A DNA stretch of 64,000 bases from contig NZ_CP095487.1 in assembly GCF_023028345.1 (NCBI RefSeq), positions 1,612,001-1,676,000 on the forward strand. The letters run 5' to 3'. The position numbers and the translations under genes were made by a program. The first letter of the stretch is position 1; each line of letters starts with the position of its first letter. The DNA comes from Halorientalis marina (GTDB taxonomy: Archaea > Halobacteriota > Halobacteria > Halobacteriales > Haloarculaceae). Positions 52,319-61,508 of the stretch are shown here, piece by piece. Under the pieces are notes generated by a model that made no database searches, had not been told where the DNA came from, and worked only from the letters and a program-made list of their open reading frames with translations.

Positions 52319-52441
52319 ATGGTAGAGATTTACTGTCCCAAATGCGGTGGGGCACAGTCGGGGGACCACCCGAAGAGTAATCTAGGCGAGTCGCTGGAAT
52401 GTGATCGGTGCGGCGCGAACTGGTCACTCGTCGCTGAATAG
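52319..52441 (+). CDS. Small CPxCG-type zinc-finger protein
   Basis: This is a 40-codon frame: MVEIYCPKCGG, then a short spacer, then CDRCGANWSLVAE and a stop. Two CxxC pairs form a compact zinc ribbon, as in the many haloarchaeal micro-proteins with CPxCG motifs. AT-rich sequence (AAATATTATACG) about 25-30 bp upstream can serve as a TATA box. Function is unknown; such proteins are often regulators or binding adaptors. Confidence 0.55.
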   Translation: MVEIYCPKCGGAQSGDHPKSNLGESLECDRCGANWSLVAE

Positions 52442-52781
52442 GGGTGGCACCGAACCAGGGGACTGGGGGATGCCACACACTGCACATCACCATTGCCCAC
52501 TGTCAGGGAACGAGTGTGCGCTCGTCAGCGTTTGTTCTGACGGTGAACCGCCTCACTCACTCCGCTCATTCGGCGGATGCTGGTGCTCAGTACAGAGTGC
52601 TCAGATTGGGTCGCGCTATGGCCGAACAGTATCTCGATGGGCTGAAAACCCCATGGTTGGCTGTCTTCGAAGCCTGAACGAGTTCGGGGCAGATCCGCAC
52701 TGAGCGAACCGTAACCGCTCGGGCGGTCTGTTGGCCGTCTACTGAAACGGCCGTCCGTGGAGCCGAGACAGGTTGTGCCGC
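52442..52781. other. Intergenic region, no recognised gene
   Basis: About 340 bp between the small zinc-finger gene and the convergent amidase. A 77-codon plus-strand frame (52444-52677) ending GLKTPWLAVFEA looks partly coding-like but matches nothing I know. No repeat or RNA gene is visible. Confidence 0.4.
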
Positions 52782-54227
52782 TCAGGGCTCGGGATACTGG
52801 TCTACCCAGGGTCGTGCTCGTTCGAGCGCAGCGGCGACACTCAGTATGTCAGTTTCAGCAAACCGTCTCCCAACGATTTGAAGTCCGACGGGAAGGCCGT
52901 CGTCAGTGAACCCGGCAGGCACTGACACTGCGGGATGTCCAGTGAGATTGAATACCCACGTCAGCATCACGTCGGTCGGAACGCCCTTCACCGACTGACC
53001 GTCGATCTCTGTCGGGTACCCATCAGCCAGGTGTTTGCTGTACGGTGGCACAGTAAGCGTCGGTGTCACGAGGGCATCATAGCCCGTGAGTGCGTCCTCG
53101 ATACCGTCGTATGCAGCAGTCCGGGGGACGTTCTGCAGGCGCTCGGCAGTGGCATGGATCCCCGTTCCGAGCGCGACCGTCGAGCGAACCGTCTCCTCGA
53201 TGTCCGCCCGCTCGAAATCGATCTCGTATTGATCCGCGAGTTGCGTGGCGAACGAGGTGAAAAAGACCCCAACTTGCTCGACGTACGCCATCGACAGTTC
53301 CTCGGACGGTGGGAGTGACACGTCCACGGGATCGACTGTCGCTCCGGCAGCTGCGAGCTCATCGACGGCGGTATCGACCGTCTCACGCACCGACGGTGCG
53401 ACTGGTTGCAGATCCAGATTCGGGCTGTATGCCACCGCGAGGTCGTCTGTCGGCCGGTCGGTCGCTGCCACGTAGTCCGACTCCGGCCGTGGCACGCTGA
53501 ACGGGTCGCGGCTGTCATGGCCTGCAAGGACGTCGAGAAACACCGCCAGGTCCTCGGTCGTCCGGGCCATCGGTCCGCTGACGAACGCCGGCGAATGGGT
53601 ACTGAATCCGTCACTCGGGACGCGCTCGGGGACGAGCCCGAACGTCGGTTTCAGGCCGAGGGTGTTGCAACAGGAAGCCGGGACCCGGAGCGACCCTCCG
53701 ATGTCCGACCCGGTCGCCAGTTGCACCGCACCGACCGCGAGTGCAACCGCCGATCCACCGGAGGAGCCCCCTGCGGACCGGTCGTGGTCGAACGGTGTCG
53801 GCGTTGCGCCAGCGATGCGGTTCTCCGTCTTGATGGTATGGCCGAGCGCTGGTGTATTGGTGGTCCCGATGATGACTCCGCCAGCAGCTTCCACCCGTTC
53901 GACCACGATGGAATCCTCGTCGGCGATGTTCTCCGCGAGCGGCGCCAGCCCCATCGTATTTCGAACGCCGGCTTTCCGACTCCGGAGATCCTTGATCGCA
54001 ACCGGGACGCCGTGCAGTGGACCGAGACTCTCATCACGGCTGGCCGCCCGGTCGGCCGCACGAGCGCGCTCACGGGCCGTCTCTTCTATGACCGTGATGA
54101 ATGCGTTCAACGCCGCGTTCGCTTCGATTCGCTCCAGTGCCGTCTCGACGAGTTCCAGCGAGGACAGCGTCCCATCTCGAACCGCGCCTGCGAGTTCGCG
54201 GGCCGACTGCCCCCTAAACGATGACAT
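52782..54227 (-). CDS. Amidase signature family protein
   Basis: This 481-residue amidase has the Ser-cisSer-Lys triad: Lys79 in VAIKDL, the cis-serine in AGGSSGGSA (about 155-156) and nucleophile Ser179 in GSDIGGSLRVP. It is full length for amidases and GatA-like proteins. No GatB/GatC-like partner is adjacent, so a stand-alone amidase hydrolysing an amide is more likely than a tRNA amidotransferase subunit. It sits beside an IS6 element, a dehalogenase-like gene and a nitrilase remnant, a cluster suggestive of horizontally gained nitrile/amide or xenobiotic metabolism (inference). Confidence 0.92.
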   Translation of the reverse strand: MSSFRGQSARELAGAVRDGTLSSLELVETALERIEANAALNAFITVIEETARERARAADRAASRDESLGPLHGVPVAIKDLRSRKAGVRNTMGLAPLAENIADEDSIVVERVEAAGGVIIGTTNTPALGHTIKTENRIAGATPTPFDHDRSAGGSSGGSAVALAVGAVQLATGSDIGGSLRVPASCCNTLGLKPTFGLVPERVPSDGFSTHSPAFVSGPMARTTEDLAVFLDVLAGHDSRDPFSVPRPESDYVAATDRPTDDLAVAYSPNLDLQPVAPSVRETVDTAVDELAAAGATVDPVDVSLPPSEELSMAYVEQVGVFFTSFATQLADQYEIDFERADIEETVRSTVALGTGIHATAERLQNVPRTAAYDGIEDALTGYDALVTPTLTVPPYSKHLADGYPTEIDGQSVKGVPTDVMLTWVFNLTGHPAVSVPAGFTDDGLPVGLQIVGRRFAETDILSVAAALERARPWVDQYPEP

Positions 54228-54399
54228 ACCTCATTGATCTCGCGTCGAGTGAATAAAGACTCGTCCCAGTCTCTGACTCCATTCGGGGTCGGTGATGGAC
54301 CAGCCATCCAGGTATTTTGCTGATTGATCCGGCTCGTCAGCTGGCATCGAAGCGGCGTGGTCCCGCTCTCGTATTTGAATGTTCGGCGCGGCAGTCGCA

Positions 54400-55092
54400 T
54401 CGTGTTTAGTTTAGCGAGTTCCACCAGACCGCGAAGGTCTGTAACCACGTTTCGGCGGTGTCTGGTTCGACGTGACTGAAACAGTTTGAGAACGAAGAGG
54501 TACGACGTTTCACTTCTCGAAGGACACATTCGACACTGTTCCGATTTCCATGGCGTTCGTATCTGAAATCGAGGCCGTGGCGTTGTAGTACTGTTTTGAG
54601 CCAGTCGGCGCCATCGACGAGAAACACGGCGTCGTCGACGGCGTGTTTCTCGCAGAGTTCACGGAGGAATATTTCCGTCAACGCGGTCGTAAACGTTGAA
54701 AAGAGACGAATGTGGAGGAAACAGTTTGTGTTAGGATCGACGGCGGCGTACAGCCAGTACTGCTGATCGTTGATCCGAATCACGGTTTCGTCGAGCGCGA
54801 CGTGATTCGTGCTGGTACCACTGTCGGGCTGTAAGTCGGCTTTCTGTACCCAGTCATGAACCGCTTTTCCACTGCGTTGGACACCCAAATTATCAAGAAC
54901 AGAGATTGTATTCGAAAGTGAAAGACCGGCCACGTGCATCTGAATACCGAGCCACATCGCATGCTGGGGTGTCCGTTCACGCTCCACAAAATCCAAATCG
55001 CTCCAGTCGCTACCACCGCTGAGGCGTGTGATTTCGGGCATGGATCACTCGGAAATCATCACGCCTCACTTTTCACGCTTAATTAAACACGA
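54400..55092 (-). mobile_element. IS6-family insertion sequence, about 693 bp
   Basis: The transposase gene is bounded by imperfect terminal inverted repeats of 17 bp: 54400-54416 and 55076-55092 agree at 15 of 17 positions. The transposase stop codon lies inside the left repeat. I could not see a matching 8-bp target duplication in the flanks, so the element may have recombined or its true ends may differ slightly. Confidence 0.75.
54406..55041 (-). CDS. IS6-family transposase
   Basis: This 211-residue DDE transposase is of usual IS6 length. The catalytic residues are Asp84 (VALDETVIRI), Asp143 (FLVDGADWL) and Glu171 (NSVECVLREVKRR), with the family WLYAAVDPNT and REKH-like (RELCEKHAVDDA) segments. 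The N-terminal helix-turn-helix (SLSNTISVLDNLGV) is present. It appears intact and may be active. Confidence 0.92.
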   Translation of the reverse strand: MPEITRLSGGSDWSDLDFVERERTPQHAMWLGIQMHVAGLSLSNTISVLDNLGVQRSGKAVHDWVQKADLQPDSGTSTNHVALDETVIRINDQQYWLYAAVDPNTNCFLHIRLFSTFTTALTEIFLRELCEKHAVDDAVFLVDGADWLKTVLQRHGLDFRYERHGNRNSVECVLREVKRRTSSFSNCFSHVEPDTAETWLQTFAVWWNSLN

Positions 55093-55144
55093 CCTGTTTT
55101 CCGGGCAAACGCCTACAAGTATTGCAAGATAATACCACTCATCC

Positions 55145-56101
55145 ATGCCATCGCCGTCACTACTCAGGACACCCTCGTATCGATTCAAAGACGTCCCAGA
55201 CTTCCCGTATACACCACAGTACGTCGATGTCAGCGAGGCCGTCGAAACGAGCGCCCACGACGAAATCACGGAAGCGCTCATGAGCTACGTTGACACCGGA
55301 AGCGGTGAGGAGACGTTCCTGTGCTTACACGGTGTTCCCACGTGGTCGTTCCTCTACCGGAAGATGATCCCTGTCCTCGCAGACCGTGGGCGTGTGATCG
55401 CACCGGATTTCATCGGCTTCGGTCGGTCCGACAAACTGACGCGGATGGACGACTACACGTTCGAGATGCACCACGACGCGCTCAGCTCCTTAATCGAAAC
55501 CCTCGATCTCGACAATATCACCCTCGTCTGTCAGGATTGGGGAGGGCCGGTCGGCCTCGCCACAGCGATGAATCACCAGGACCGGTTCTCTCGCCTCATC
55601 CCGATGAACACGGCTCTTCCGGCCGGGACGATACCGATGCCCGAACCGTTTCAGAAGTGGCGGTCGTTCGTCGCGGAGAATCCGGACGTCCCCATCGGTC
55701 GAACCATGGAACAGGGGCTGGCGATCGGGAGCGACCGCGGGTACGTCACGGAGTTCGACGACGCCGAACTCGCCGCGTACGAAGCACCGTTCCCGGACGT
55801 GGCCTACAAGGCCGGCGCACAGAAGTGGCCGCTCATGGTCCCGCTCCCCGCGGAGCCTGGCCCCGCCGCTGAACCCATTGGGGCAGCTGCCGAGGCGATC
55901 CAGGAGTGGCAGAAGCCAGCCCTTGTCCTGTTCAGTGACGGCGATGTGATTACGGCCCCCGGGCAGACACAACTCCGGGAACTCATTCCGAATGCGGAAT
56001 CAGAAACAGTGACCGATGCCGGGCACTTCCTGCAGGAGAACAAGGGGGAGGAAGTAGCCGAGCGTATCATCGACTTCGTCGATAGGACACCTCTCGATTG
56101 A
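55145..56101 (+). CDS. Haloalkane dehalogenase-like alpha/beta hydrolase
   Basis: This 318-residue protein follows DhlA-type haloalkane dehalogenases along its length: FPYTPQYVDV, LCLHGVPTWSFLYRKMIP, VIAPDFIGFGRSDK, VCQDWGG with nucleophile Asp131 and halide-binding Trp132, YEAPFPD, an acid in SDGDVI and His294 in DAGHF. Two differences matter: the HGEPTW glutamate is Val, and by my alignment the second halide-binding tryptophan (Trp175 in DhlA) is Tyr200. Dehalogenase activity is therefore likely but not certain. It starts about 50 bp from the IS6 element, which may supply or have carried its promoter. Confidence 0.8.
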   Translation: MPSPSLLRTPSYRFKDVPDFPYTPQYVDVSEAVETSAHDEITEALMSYVDTGSGEETFLCLHGVPTWSFLYRKMIPVLADRGRVIAPDFIGFGRSDKLTRMDDYTFEMHHDALSSLIETLDLDNITLVCQDWGGPVGLATAMNHQDRFSRLIPMNTALPAGTIPMPEPFQKWRSFVAENPDVPIGRTMEQGLAIGSDRGYVTEFDDAELAAYEAPFPDVAYKAGAQKWPLMVPLPAEPGPAAEPIGAAAEAIQEWQKPALVLFSDGDVITAPGQTQLRELIPNAESETVTDAGHFLQENKGEEVAERIIDFVDRTPLD

Positions 56102-56108
56102 GAGGTAG

Positions 56109-56471
56109 CGTGTGTTGATCGGCCTCGCAACCGAGTATGACGCGACGGTCGGTGGGTCGATGCTCCTGACCCGGGATGGTGATGTCTACAACACGTACTG
56201 CCTTGCCACTCCCGATGGCACCATCCAGACCCACGACAAGGACATCCCCACGATGTGGGAGAACTGCTTCTACGTGGGTGGTGGCGACGACGGCGTCGTC
56301 GAGACGCCACACGGGAACGCTGGCCTCGCTGTCTGCTGGGAACTGATTCGCCAGCAGACCATCGACCGATTGGCGGGGCAGGTCCGGTATGCGATCACGG
56401 GCAACCACTGGTGGTCGTTGCCGGACAACTGGCCGCTCGTAGACCGGCTGTTTGCCTCTGGTGGCTATTGA
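56109..56471 (+). pseudogene. Nitrilase/carbon-nitrogen hydrolase fragment
   Basis: About 120 residues correspond to the middle of a nitrilase-superfamily enzyme. THDKDIPTMWENCFY carries the catalytic lysine and GLAVCWELIR the catalytic cysteine. The N-terminal part with the catalytic glutamate and the C-terminal half are missing. A stop in frame at 56106-56108 and the dehalogenase stop at 56101 show that the 5' end is truly lost. It is best regarded as a broken gene fused in position behind the dehalogenase gene. Confidence 0.78.
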
Positions 56472-57046
56472 TACAACGGACTGCCAATTCCGTTCCGAGA
56501 ACAGGCTGTATCAGGTAAATCCGCTCTCTAAATAACGGTGGCCGACTTTGCTACGTAGTCGGGAAGACGACGCTAATGAACGCCGTTTCCCGAGAGGTCC
56601 CTCTCCAGCTGTGCGGTCACCAAACCTGGGGACTGCTAGTAGTTCATCTCTGACGGCGCGGTAGATACGTACCGGCGTCTGTCAGAAATAACGTGACTGA
56701 TACAGGGGTTGAGGACGCAGTAAAAATTCTCTTTCCGGGCCGAAATATGAGAACCAAACGCTCTACCGGCGAATATTAGGGGGAGGGGGATTTCCCATCT
56801 CACCCCCCTTCTTACGGTGCCCTCAGAGGATGAACTGGGCAGTCCAAATTGAAGCCAGTGGATTGGGTAGCTCGGATACGATTGACCTTACCTCACTCGT
56901 AATCGGGTAATTAGACTTGCTGGAAGTTTCCTGTCGTCGCTGAGTTCCGCCAACGAGGATTCCGAGTCCAACCTCGCCGGGTGATACACAGTTGCACTCA
57001 CGGCTGTTTCAGGTGATTGGGCAGAATTGAACGCTGCTTTCGTGCT
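56472..57046. other. Intergenic region, no recognised gene
   Basis: About 575 bp between the nitrilase fragment and the 3' end of the histidine-kinase gene, with mixed base composition and a purine/pyrimidine-skewed patch around 56780-56815. I find no intact reading frame, RNA gene or repeat that I can name. Confidence 0.45.
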
Positions 57047-59648
57047 TCACCCATCCTCTACTTTCGGCAACTCTACGACAAAGACTGCTCCCTCCCGTTC
57101 ACCTCCTGAGTCCGCTCCAGTGTCTCTGCCTTCCCGCTCCGTCCTGTCGGTGGCTTCCGACCGGTCGGCAGCAAAGTTCTCCCCTTCTCTGTCTTCGACC
57201 CAGATCTTGCCACTGTAGCTCTCGACGAGTGTTTTCACGAGATACAATCCAATGCCAGTCCCTTGACTGTCGAGTCCCTTCTCGCCCTTGCCAAAGATGG
57301 TCTCTTTCTGAACGTCTGGGACTCCAGGACCGTTGTCCGCAACCCGGACGACAATGGTTTCGTCGTGGTCTGTCGCCGAAATAGTAACTTTCGGAAGCTC
57401 CTTGTCGTTGTGCTGGATGGCGTTTTTCAGCAGGTTTCGAAAGACGGACCCCAGCATGTCGTTAGCCCGGACCGACACGATTGGAAGCGCTTCCTCCTTG
57501 GTAATAACGGCTTCAGGAAACGAATCTCGTACATCCTCGATTTCGCTTTCCAGCACGGCAGGGAGGCTTACCTGCTGTAGCTCTTTATCTGTCGAGAGCA
57601 TCACGTCGGCCATCTCCCGTGCCGACTTGGTGAGTTCGACCGCGTGATCGGCGTTTTCAAGGACTGTCTCAACGTGTTCTTGTAGTTCATCATCGTCACA
57701 CTGGTCTTCAATCAATTCGCCGTAGGCAGTTATTAGCTGGATGTCGTTGCGGATGTCGTGGCGGAGAACCTGATTGAGGATATTGAGGTTGTCACGTTGG
57801 GTTTCTAACCGCCGTTCGTACTCTTTACGCTCTGTGATGTCCCGTACCAGGGCATGTAATGCTGGCTCTCCGTCATGCTCGAATCGGCTCAGTTTTACTT
57901 CCGCGGGGAATTCCGAGCCGTCAGCTCGCTGGTGCGTCCACTCGAAGAACGCTTCCCCCTCTTCGAATGCCGTTTCGACATGGTCGTCTGCCGCTTCTTT
58001 CGAGTCAGCCCCGTCTGGTTGAATCGATGGCGAGAGCTCCCAGGGCTGGTAGTTAGTGAACGCTTCGACGGAGTCAACACCAAAGAGATCGAGCGTCCGT
58101 TGGTTGCAATCGAAGAATCCATCCCGATCCAGCAGCATGAGGGCATCGCGGGTATCCTCAAACAGATTCCGGTATTTCGCTTCGCGTTCCTGCAGTTCGC
58201 GCTCGCGTTGTTTCCGATCAGTGATATCACGGATCAGCGCGTGGATGGCCGGTTCACCCTCGTACTCGAACCTGCTGAGTTTTACCTCCGCGGGGAATTC
58301 TGTGCCGTCGATTCGCTGGTGTGTCCACTCGAAGAAGGCCTCTCCTTCCGAGAACGCAGTCTCGATCCGCTCTTGGGCTGTTTCCTTCGAATCCCGGCCA
58401 TCGGGTTGCGTTGGCGGAGACAGTTCCCAGGGTGTGTATTCCAGAAAGTCTTCGACCGAATCGATGCCGAATAGTTCCAGCGTCTCCTCGTTGCAGTCGC
58501 GGTATCCGTCTCTGTCGAATACCATCAGTGCGTCCCGCGTGCCTTCGAACAAGGTACGATACTTCTCTTCTCGGGCTTTGAGTGCACGCTCCTGCTGTTT
58601 CCGGACAGTGATATCTCGAATTACCAACAATGATCCCAGCGGTTGACCGTTATTCACGAAATTGGACACCGTGAACTCATACGTCCGTGAACCGGCCTCC
58701 GCTTCGATAGATTTATCAAATAATTCATCTTCCCCCCCCATCGAACTTGATATAGTCGTCAACGGTAGGAAAGACCTCTGTGACCTGCGTTCCCACAAGT
58801 GGGGTTCGGGGTTCGAGCATCGAACCGGCGCTGCGATTCGCATCGATAATTTCCCCGTCTGTGTTTGCGAGCAGGTACCCCTCATTCATTTTCGCAATCG
58901 TCTGGGATCGCGCCAACGACTTCGTGTCAAAGATTTCGTACCGAAATGCTGCGTATCCGATTCCGGTCATCCCAAGAGAGAACGACGTGGGCGTGAGTAT
59001 CGTGCCCGGCGTCCTGATGGGCAGAAGGTGAAACGTCTGTGCGACGGACAGCAACATCGGGGCGAAGATGGCAGGAACTAGGATCGCCGCCTGCATCGAA
59101 CTGATACTCTCGTTGAAGTGCCATTGATACACGATGTATGCGAGTCCAATTGTTGCTAAGATGTAGAAAGACGAGAGATACGCAGTGTAAATGGGGCTAT
59201 TGCCGTGTTCGATGACCGAAAAAGCGCCAAATGAAACGAGTTGGGGGTCACGAATGAGAATTGGCACAGGATCGGTGAACAACCAGCCAAACGCTGGAAG
59301 CAGTAATAGAACGGCGACCGATACAGTTTTCCAGTTCACCCACCGCCGTGCATCCCCCATCGACAGTGCGTAGAAGAACACTGCGGGTGAGGTTGTAAAC
59401 GAGCCGAAGTGGAGGAGTTTGTACGCCTGGAAGGAGAGGGAATACGATGTAGCGGTCAACTGTAACATGGCGAAAACGGTCCAGATAGTGATGGTTGTGG
59501 CCAGAACAGTGAATGTAGTCACCTGCTGAGTTCGCCCATACCGCCTGATGTAGTACATTCCGTAAGAGACTGTGAGAATCCCGACCACAGTTGCAACCAC
59601 GATAAGTAAAAGCGGAAAGTGGAGTTGAAATCCGCTCACAGTAGACAT
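57047..59648 (-). pseudogene. 7TM-PAS histidine kinase split by a frameshift at a G8 tract
   Basis: The 5' part (59648 to about 58740) encodes seven hydrophobic helices of the histidine-kinase 7TM sensor type and the start of a PAS domain, ending IKFDGGGR and a stop. Dropping one base in the run of eight C (plus strand 58732-58739) restores IKFDGGEDELFDK and joins the second frame. That frame encodes the rest of PAS1, two nearly identical PAS domains, the phospho-acceptor segment VLRHDIRND, and the ATPase with NLLKNAIQHND, DNGPGVP and GTGIGLYLV. The joined protein would have about 866 residues. It may be a pseudogene, a phase-variable gene or a sequencing error. Confidence 0.85.
57830..58567 (-). 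repeat. Tandem duplication of a PAS domain inside the histidine kinase
   Basis: Two PAS modules of about 120 residues, offset by 129 codons, share PWELSP, EGEAFFEWTHQR and FPAEVKLSRFE almost unchanged. This indicates an internal duplication. Confidence 0.8.
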
Positions 59649-60238
59649 CTTAGGTTCTGAGACAAATTACAAATAAATTGGGGTAGTTATTGGATGGCGT
59701 TAACTCAGAGGGGAGCACCACGCCGCATGAAACATACGTGTCAAAATAATATAATTTCTGGTAAATTCCAACTCGATTATCCACAGTCCATCCAAGATAT
59801 TCGGTGCCTCGAATCTTACGATCGGCTCCGTCCGTCACCCTTAGCGCGGGCACTATACTCTATGGGGAACCCGACAGCAGTATCGATGAGATCATCGACG
59901 AGCAGTAGTCAGCCGTGGCTCTCGGTATGGAGATCCGTCAGCGAACTGGCCAACTTGAGGCAACATCGGAACTCATGTTTACTACCGGGGAAAACCCACA
60001 GTTACTCGTCAAGGAAACGGATGATCTGTGTCCCAGTCCGGCCGGTCATTTTTTTCGACGTGTTCCGGGAATTAGCCTGCTTTAGCAGGTATCGCATTGG
60101 CTCCAAATCTACGTTTGCGGGGTGAGTTTCTGCTATATATGCGCCCTGTATGCAGCAGACCGCCGAGATCCGATCAGAGATCGAGAAGCTAGGTTGAGCG
60201 GATCGGTCACTTTCTGGCGGTTCCCAGCAGAGTCGTGT

Positions 60239-60359
60239 CTACTATACTGGATGCCAAAAGTAATCGGATATTCCGCCAGCGAGTTCCCGGCTTAGCGCTG
60301 TTGAAACAGTTCTACCATCGACCTACCTCTTCACGAACTTCTGGCTTTCAGTATAGTAG
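60239..60359. mobile_element. 121-bp MITE-like inverted-repeat element
   Basis: Terminal repeats 60239-60260 and 60338-60359 are inverted copies agreeing at 19 of 22 positions, with the outer 11 (CTACTATACTG) perfect. The interior has no coding capacity. No target-site duplication is obvious. It fits a non-autonomous miniature element, though a long hairpin of other origin is possible. Confidence 0.55.
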
Positions 60360-60750
60360 TTTCTGAATGTGGAACGCCCACATTACTGTATTCCCGACCA
60401 GCGGTGACCATCGTAATCTCACTCCAATGCTCTGTTACATCCGCGGATGGCGTTGGGATTGAGACACGGCGAACGCTTTGAGGGTTACGAACCTCATGTT
60501 CACACTGAACCATCAAGCGAGATGGTCAAGTGCTGTGACCGTCGCGTGATGATCTCTCTCGGACAGTTCGAGACAGCCGGTTATGATTGGATCAATCCTG
60601 TCGCTTCCTCCGGATTCAACAGAGTACAACAATCGAATCCGCAGTACTGCAACGGTATTCCCAATTCGTGGAAATCACATTGCCCCCTGGATTTGGTTGC
60701 GGAGTCCAACGCGTACCATCGAAAACCACCAGGTTGCGAAACGAACGGAG

Positions 60751-60773
60751 TGCTCCGACAGGGATTTGAACCC
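60751..60773 (-). repeat. tRNA-Glu 3'-end fragment (T-arm and acceptor strand)
   Basis: These 23 bp are an exact copy of the T-loop/acceptor end found at 60865-60887, in the same orientation and 114 bp away. Upstream tRNA sequence is absent. It looks like an attachment-site copy left by an integrated element. Confidence 0.6.
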
Positions 60774-60864
60774 GAATGCAAACGCTCGCTACGACTCGCG
60801 TTTGCGTGATTCGAATCCCTTCTGTGCGCGTCTCGCTCGCGTCACAATGTGACGCTCGCTGTAA

Positions 60865-60925
60865 TGCTCCGACAGGGATTTGAACCCTGGTCATTGCCGT
60901 GAGAGGCCAACCCAACCTGGAACTA
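60865..60925 (-). pseudogene. tRNA-Glu(CUC) 3'-half remnant
   Basis: Read on the minus strand, this ends with a T-arm CAGGG-TTCAAAT-CCCTG and acceptor strand TCGGAGC plus A73. Before it lies an anticodon arm with loop CTCTCAC (anticodon CUC) and stem TTGGC/GGCAA, which has one G-G mismatch. The matching 5' acceptor strand GCTCCGA is not present upstream, and the D-arm region is only vaguely similar. It is therefore a 3' remnant, not a functional tRNA gene. Confidence 0.65.
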
Positions 60926-61029
60926 CGAGGTAGGAGATCGGTGGGAGTTGATCCCCATCTCCTGCCTCTAGAGGCCTGCCCGACTCGGAACGATACGACC
61001 AATGTCGGGCGTTTTTGTTCCCTTTCGCT

Positions 61030-61340
61030 CCGGGTTTTTACCTGCTTCAGTATCATCTATACTGGCCAATGCATAAAAAACACCCAGTCCATTGTCTGTT
61101 CGGCAACTTGGACTCAAATGATTCAATTGGTTCTCGTAAACTGCGACCCGCGACGGGGAGACCGTCGGCGGGTCGCTCTGGACTTCAGTGAGTGTATTCA
61201 TCTAGTTCCAGACAGTGTCGCGGGAGCGACAACACCTAGCAGGTCTAAGATAGCGATCGCCTCCCTGATCGATAGCCCCGGTGTGAGGCACACCTCAAAC
61301 CGCCGGACGGATATTGGAGTGCGCTCGTTCTTCTAAAAGT
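61030..61340 (-). pseudogene. Decayed IS6-family transposase
   Basis: The minus strand reads NERTPISVRRFEVCL and LSIREAIAILDLLG, then after a frameshift RDTVWN, a stop in place of Trp, NTLTEVQSDPP and SPSRVAVYENQ. This follows the second haloarchaeal IS6 subgroup (RTPTPVRRFGVRL, SLRET, VWNWVH, DPPTA, SRVAVDE). The first catalytic aspartate has become Tyr, and the remainder (VFYALASIDDTE) fades out. It is clearly dead. Confidence 0.75.
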
Positions 61341-61508
61341 CTTGGCTGTCCTCGTCTAACGTCTCACTGCGGCGGTCTTCGAGTTGTATAAGCACTTCTT
61401 GCTTCTCAAATTCGCTTAAGCAGATGGTGTCAAGGCGGCGAAAAAAGTTCGTATTTTAGCAGAGCTGTATCCACTGAAGTCGGGAATCTTGGTCCCGTGG
61501 ACGCGTGA

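Larger units (their letters stand above)
59649..61029. other. Mobile-element scar region
   Basis: About 1.4 kb without an intact gene. It contains a 121-bp inverted-repeat element, tRNA-Glu 3' fragments and small palindromes, listed separately. A minus-strand frame at 60002-60180 ending RYLLKQANSRNTSKKMTG and FLDE looks coding-like but is unidentified. Base composition is more AT-rich than in the catabolic island. Confidence 0.55.

Noticed and set aside
52782..54227. GatA subunit of the tRNA amidotransferase
   Set aside because: No GatB or GatC neighbour, and the setting is a mobile catabolic module; a general amidase is more likely.
54400..55092. 8-bp target-site duplication around the IS6 element
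   Set aside because: The flanking octamers do not match at the boundaries I set.
60865..60940. Functional tRNA-Glu gene
   Set aside because: The 5' acceptor strand that should pair with TCGGAGC is missing and the anticodon stem has a mismatch; only the 3' half is recognisable.
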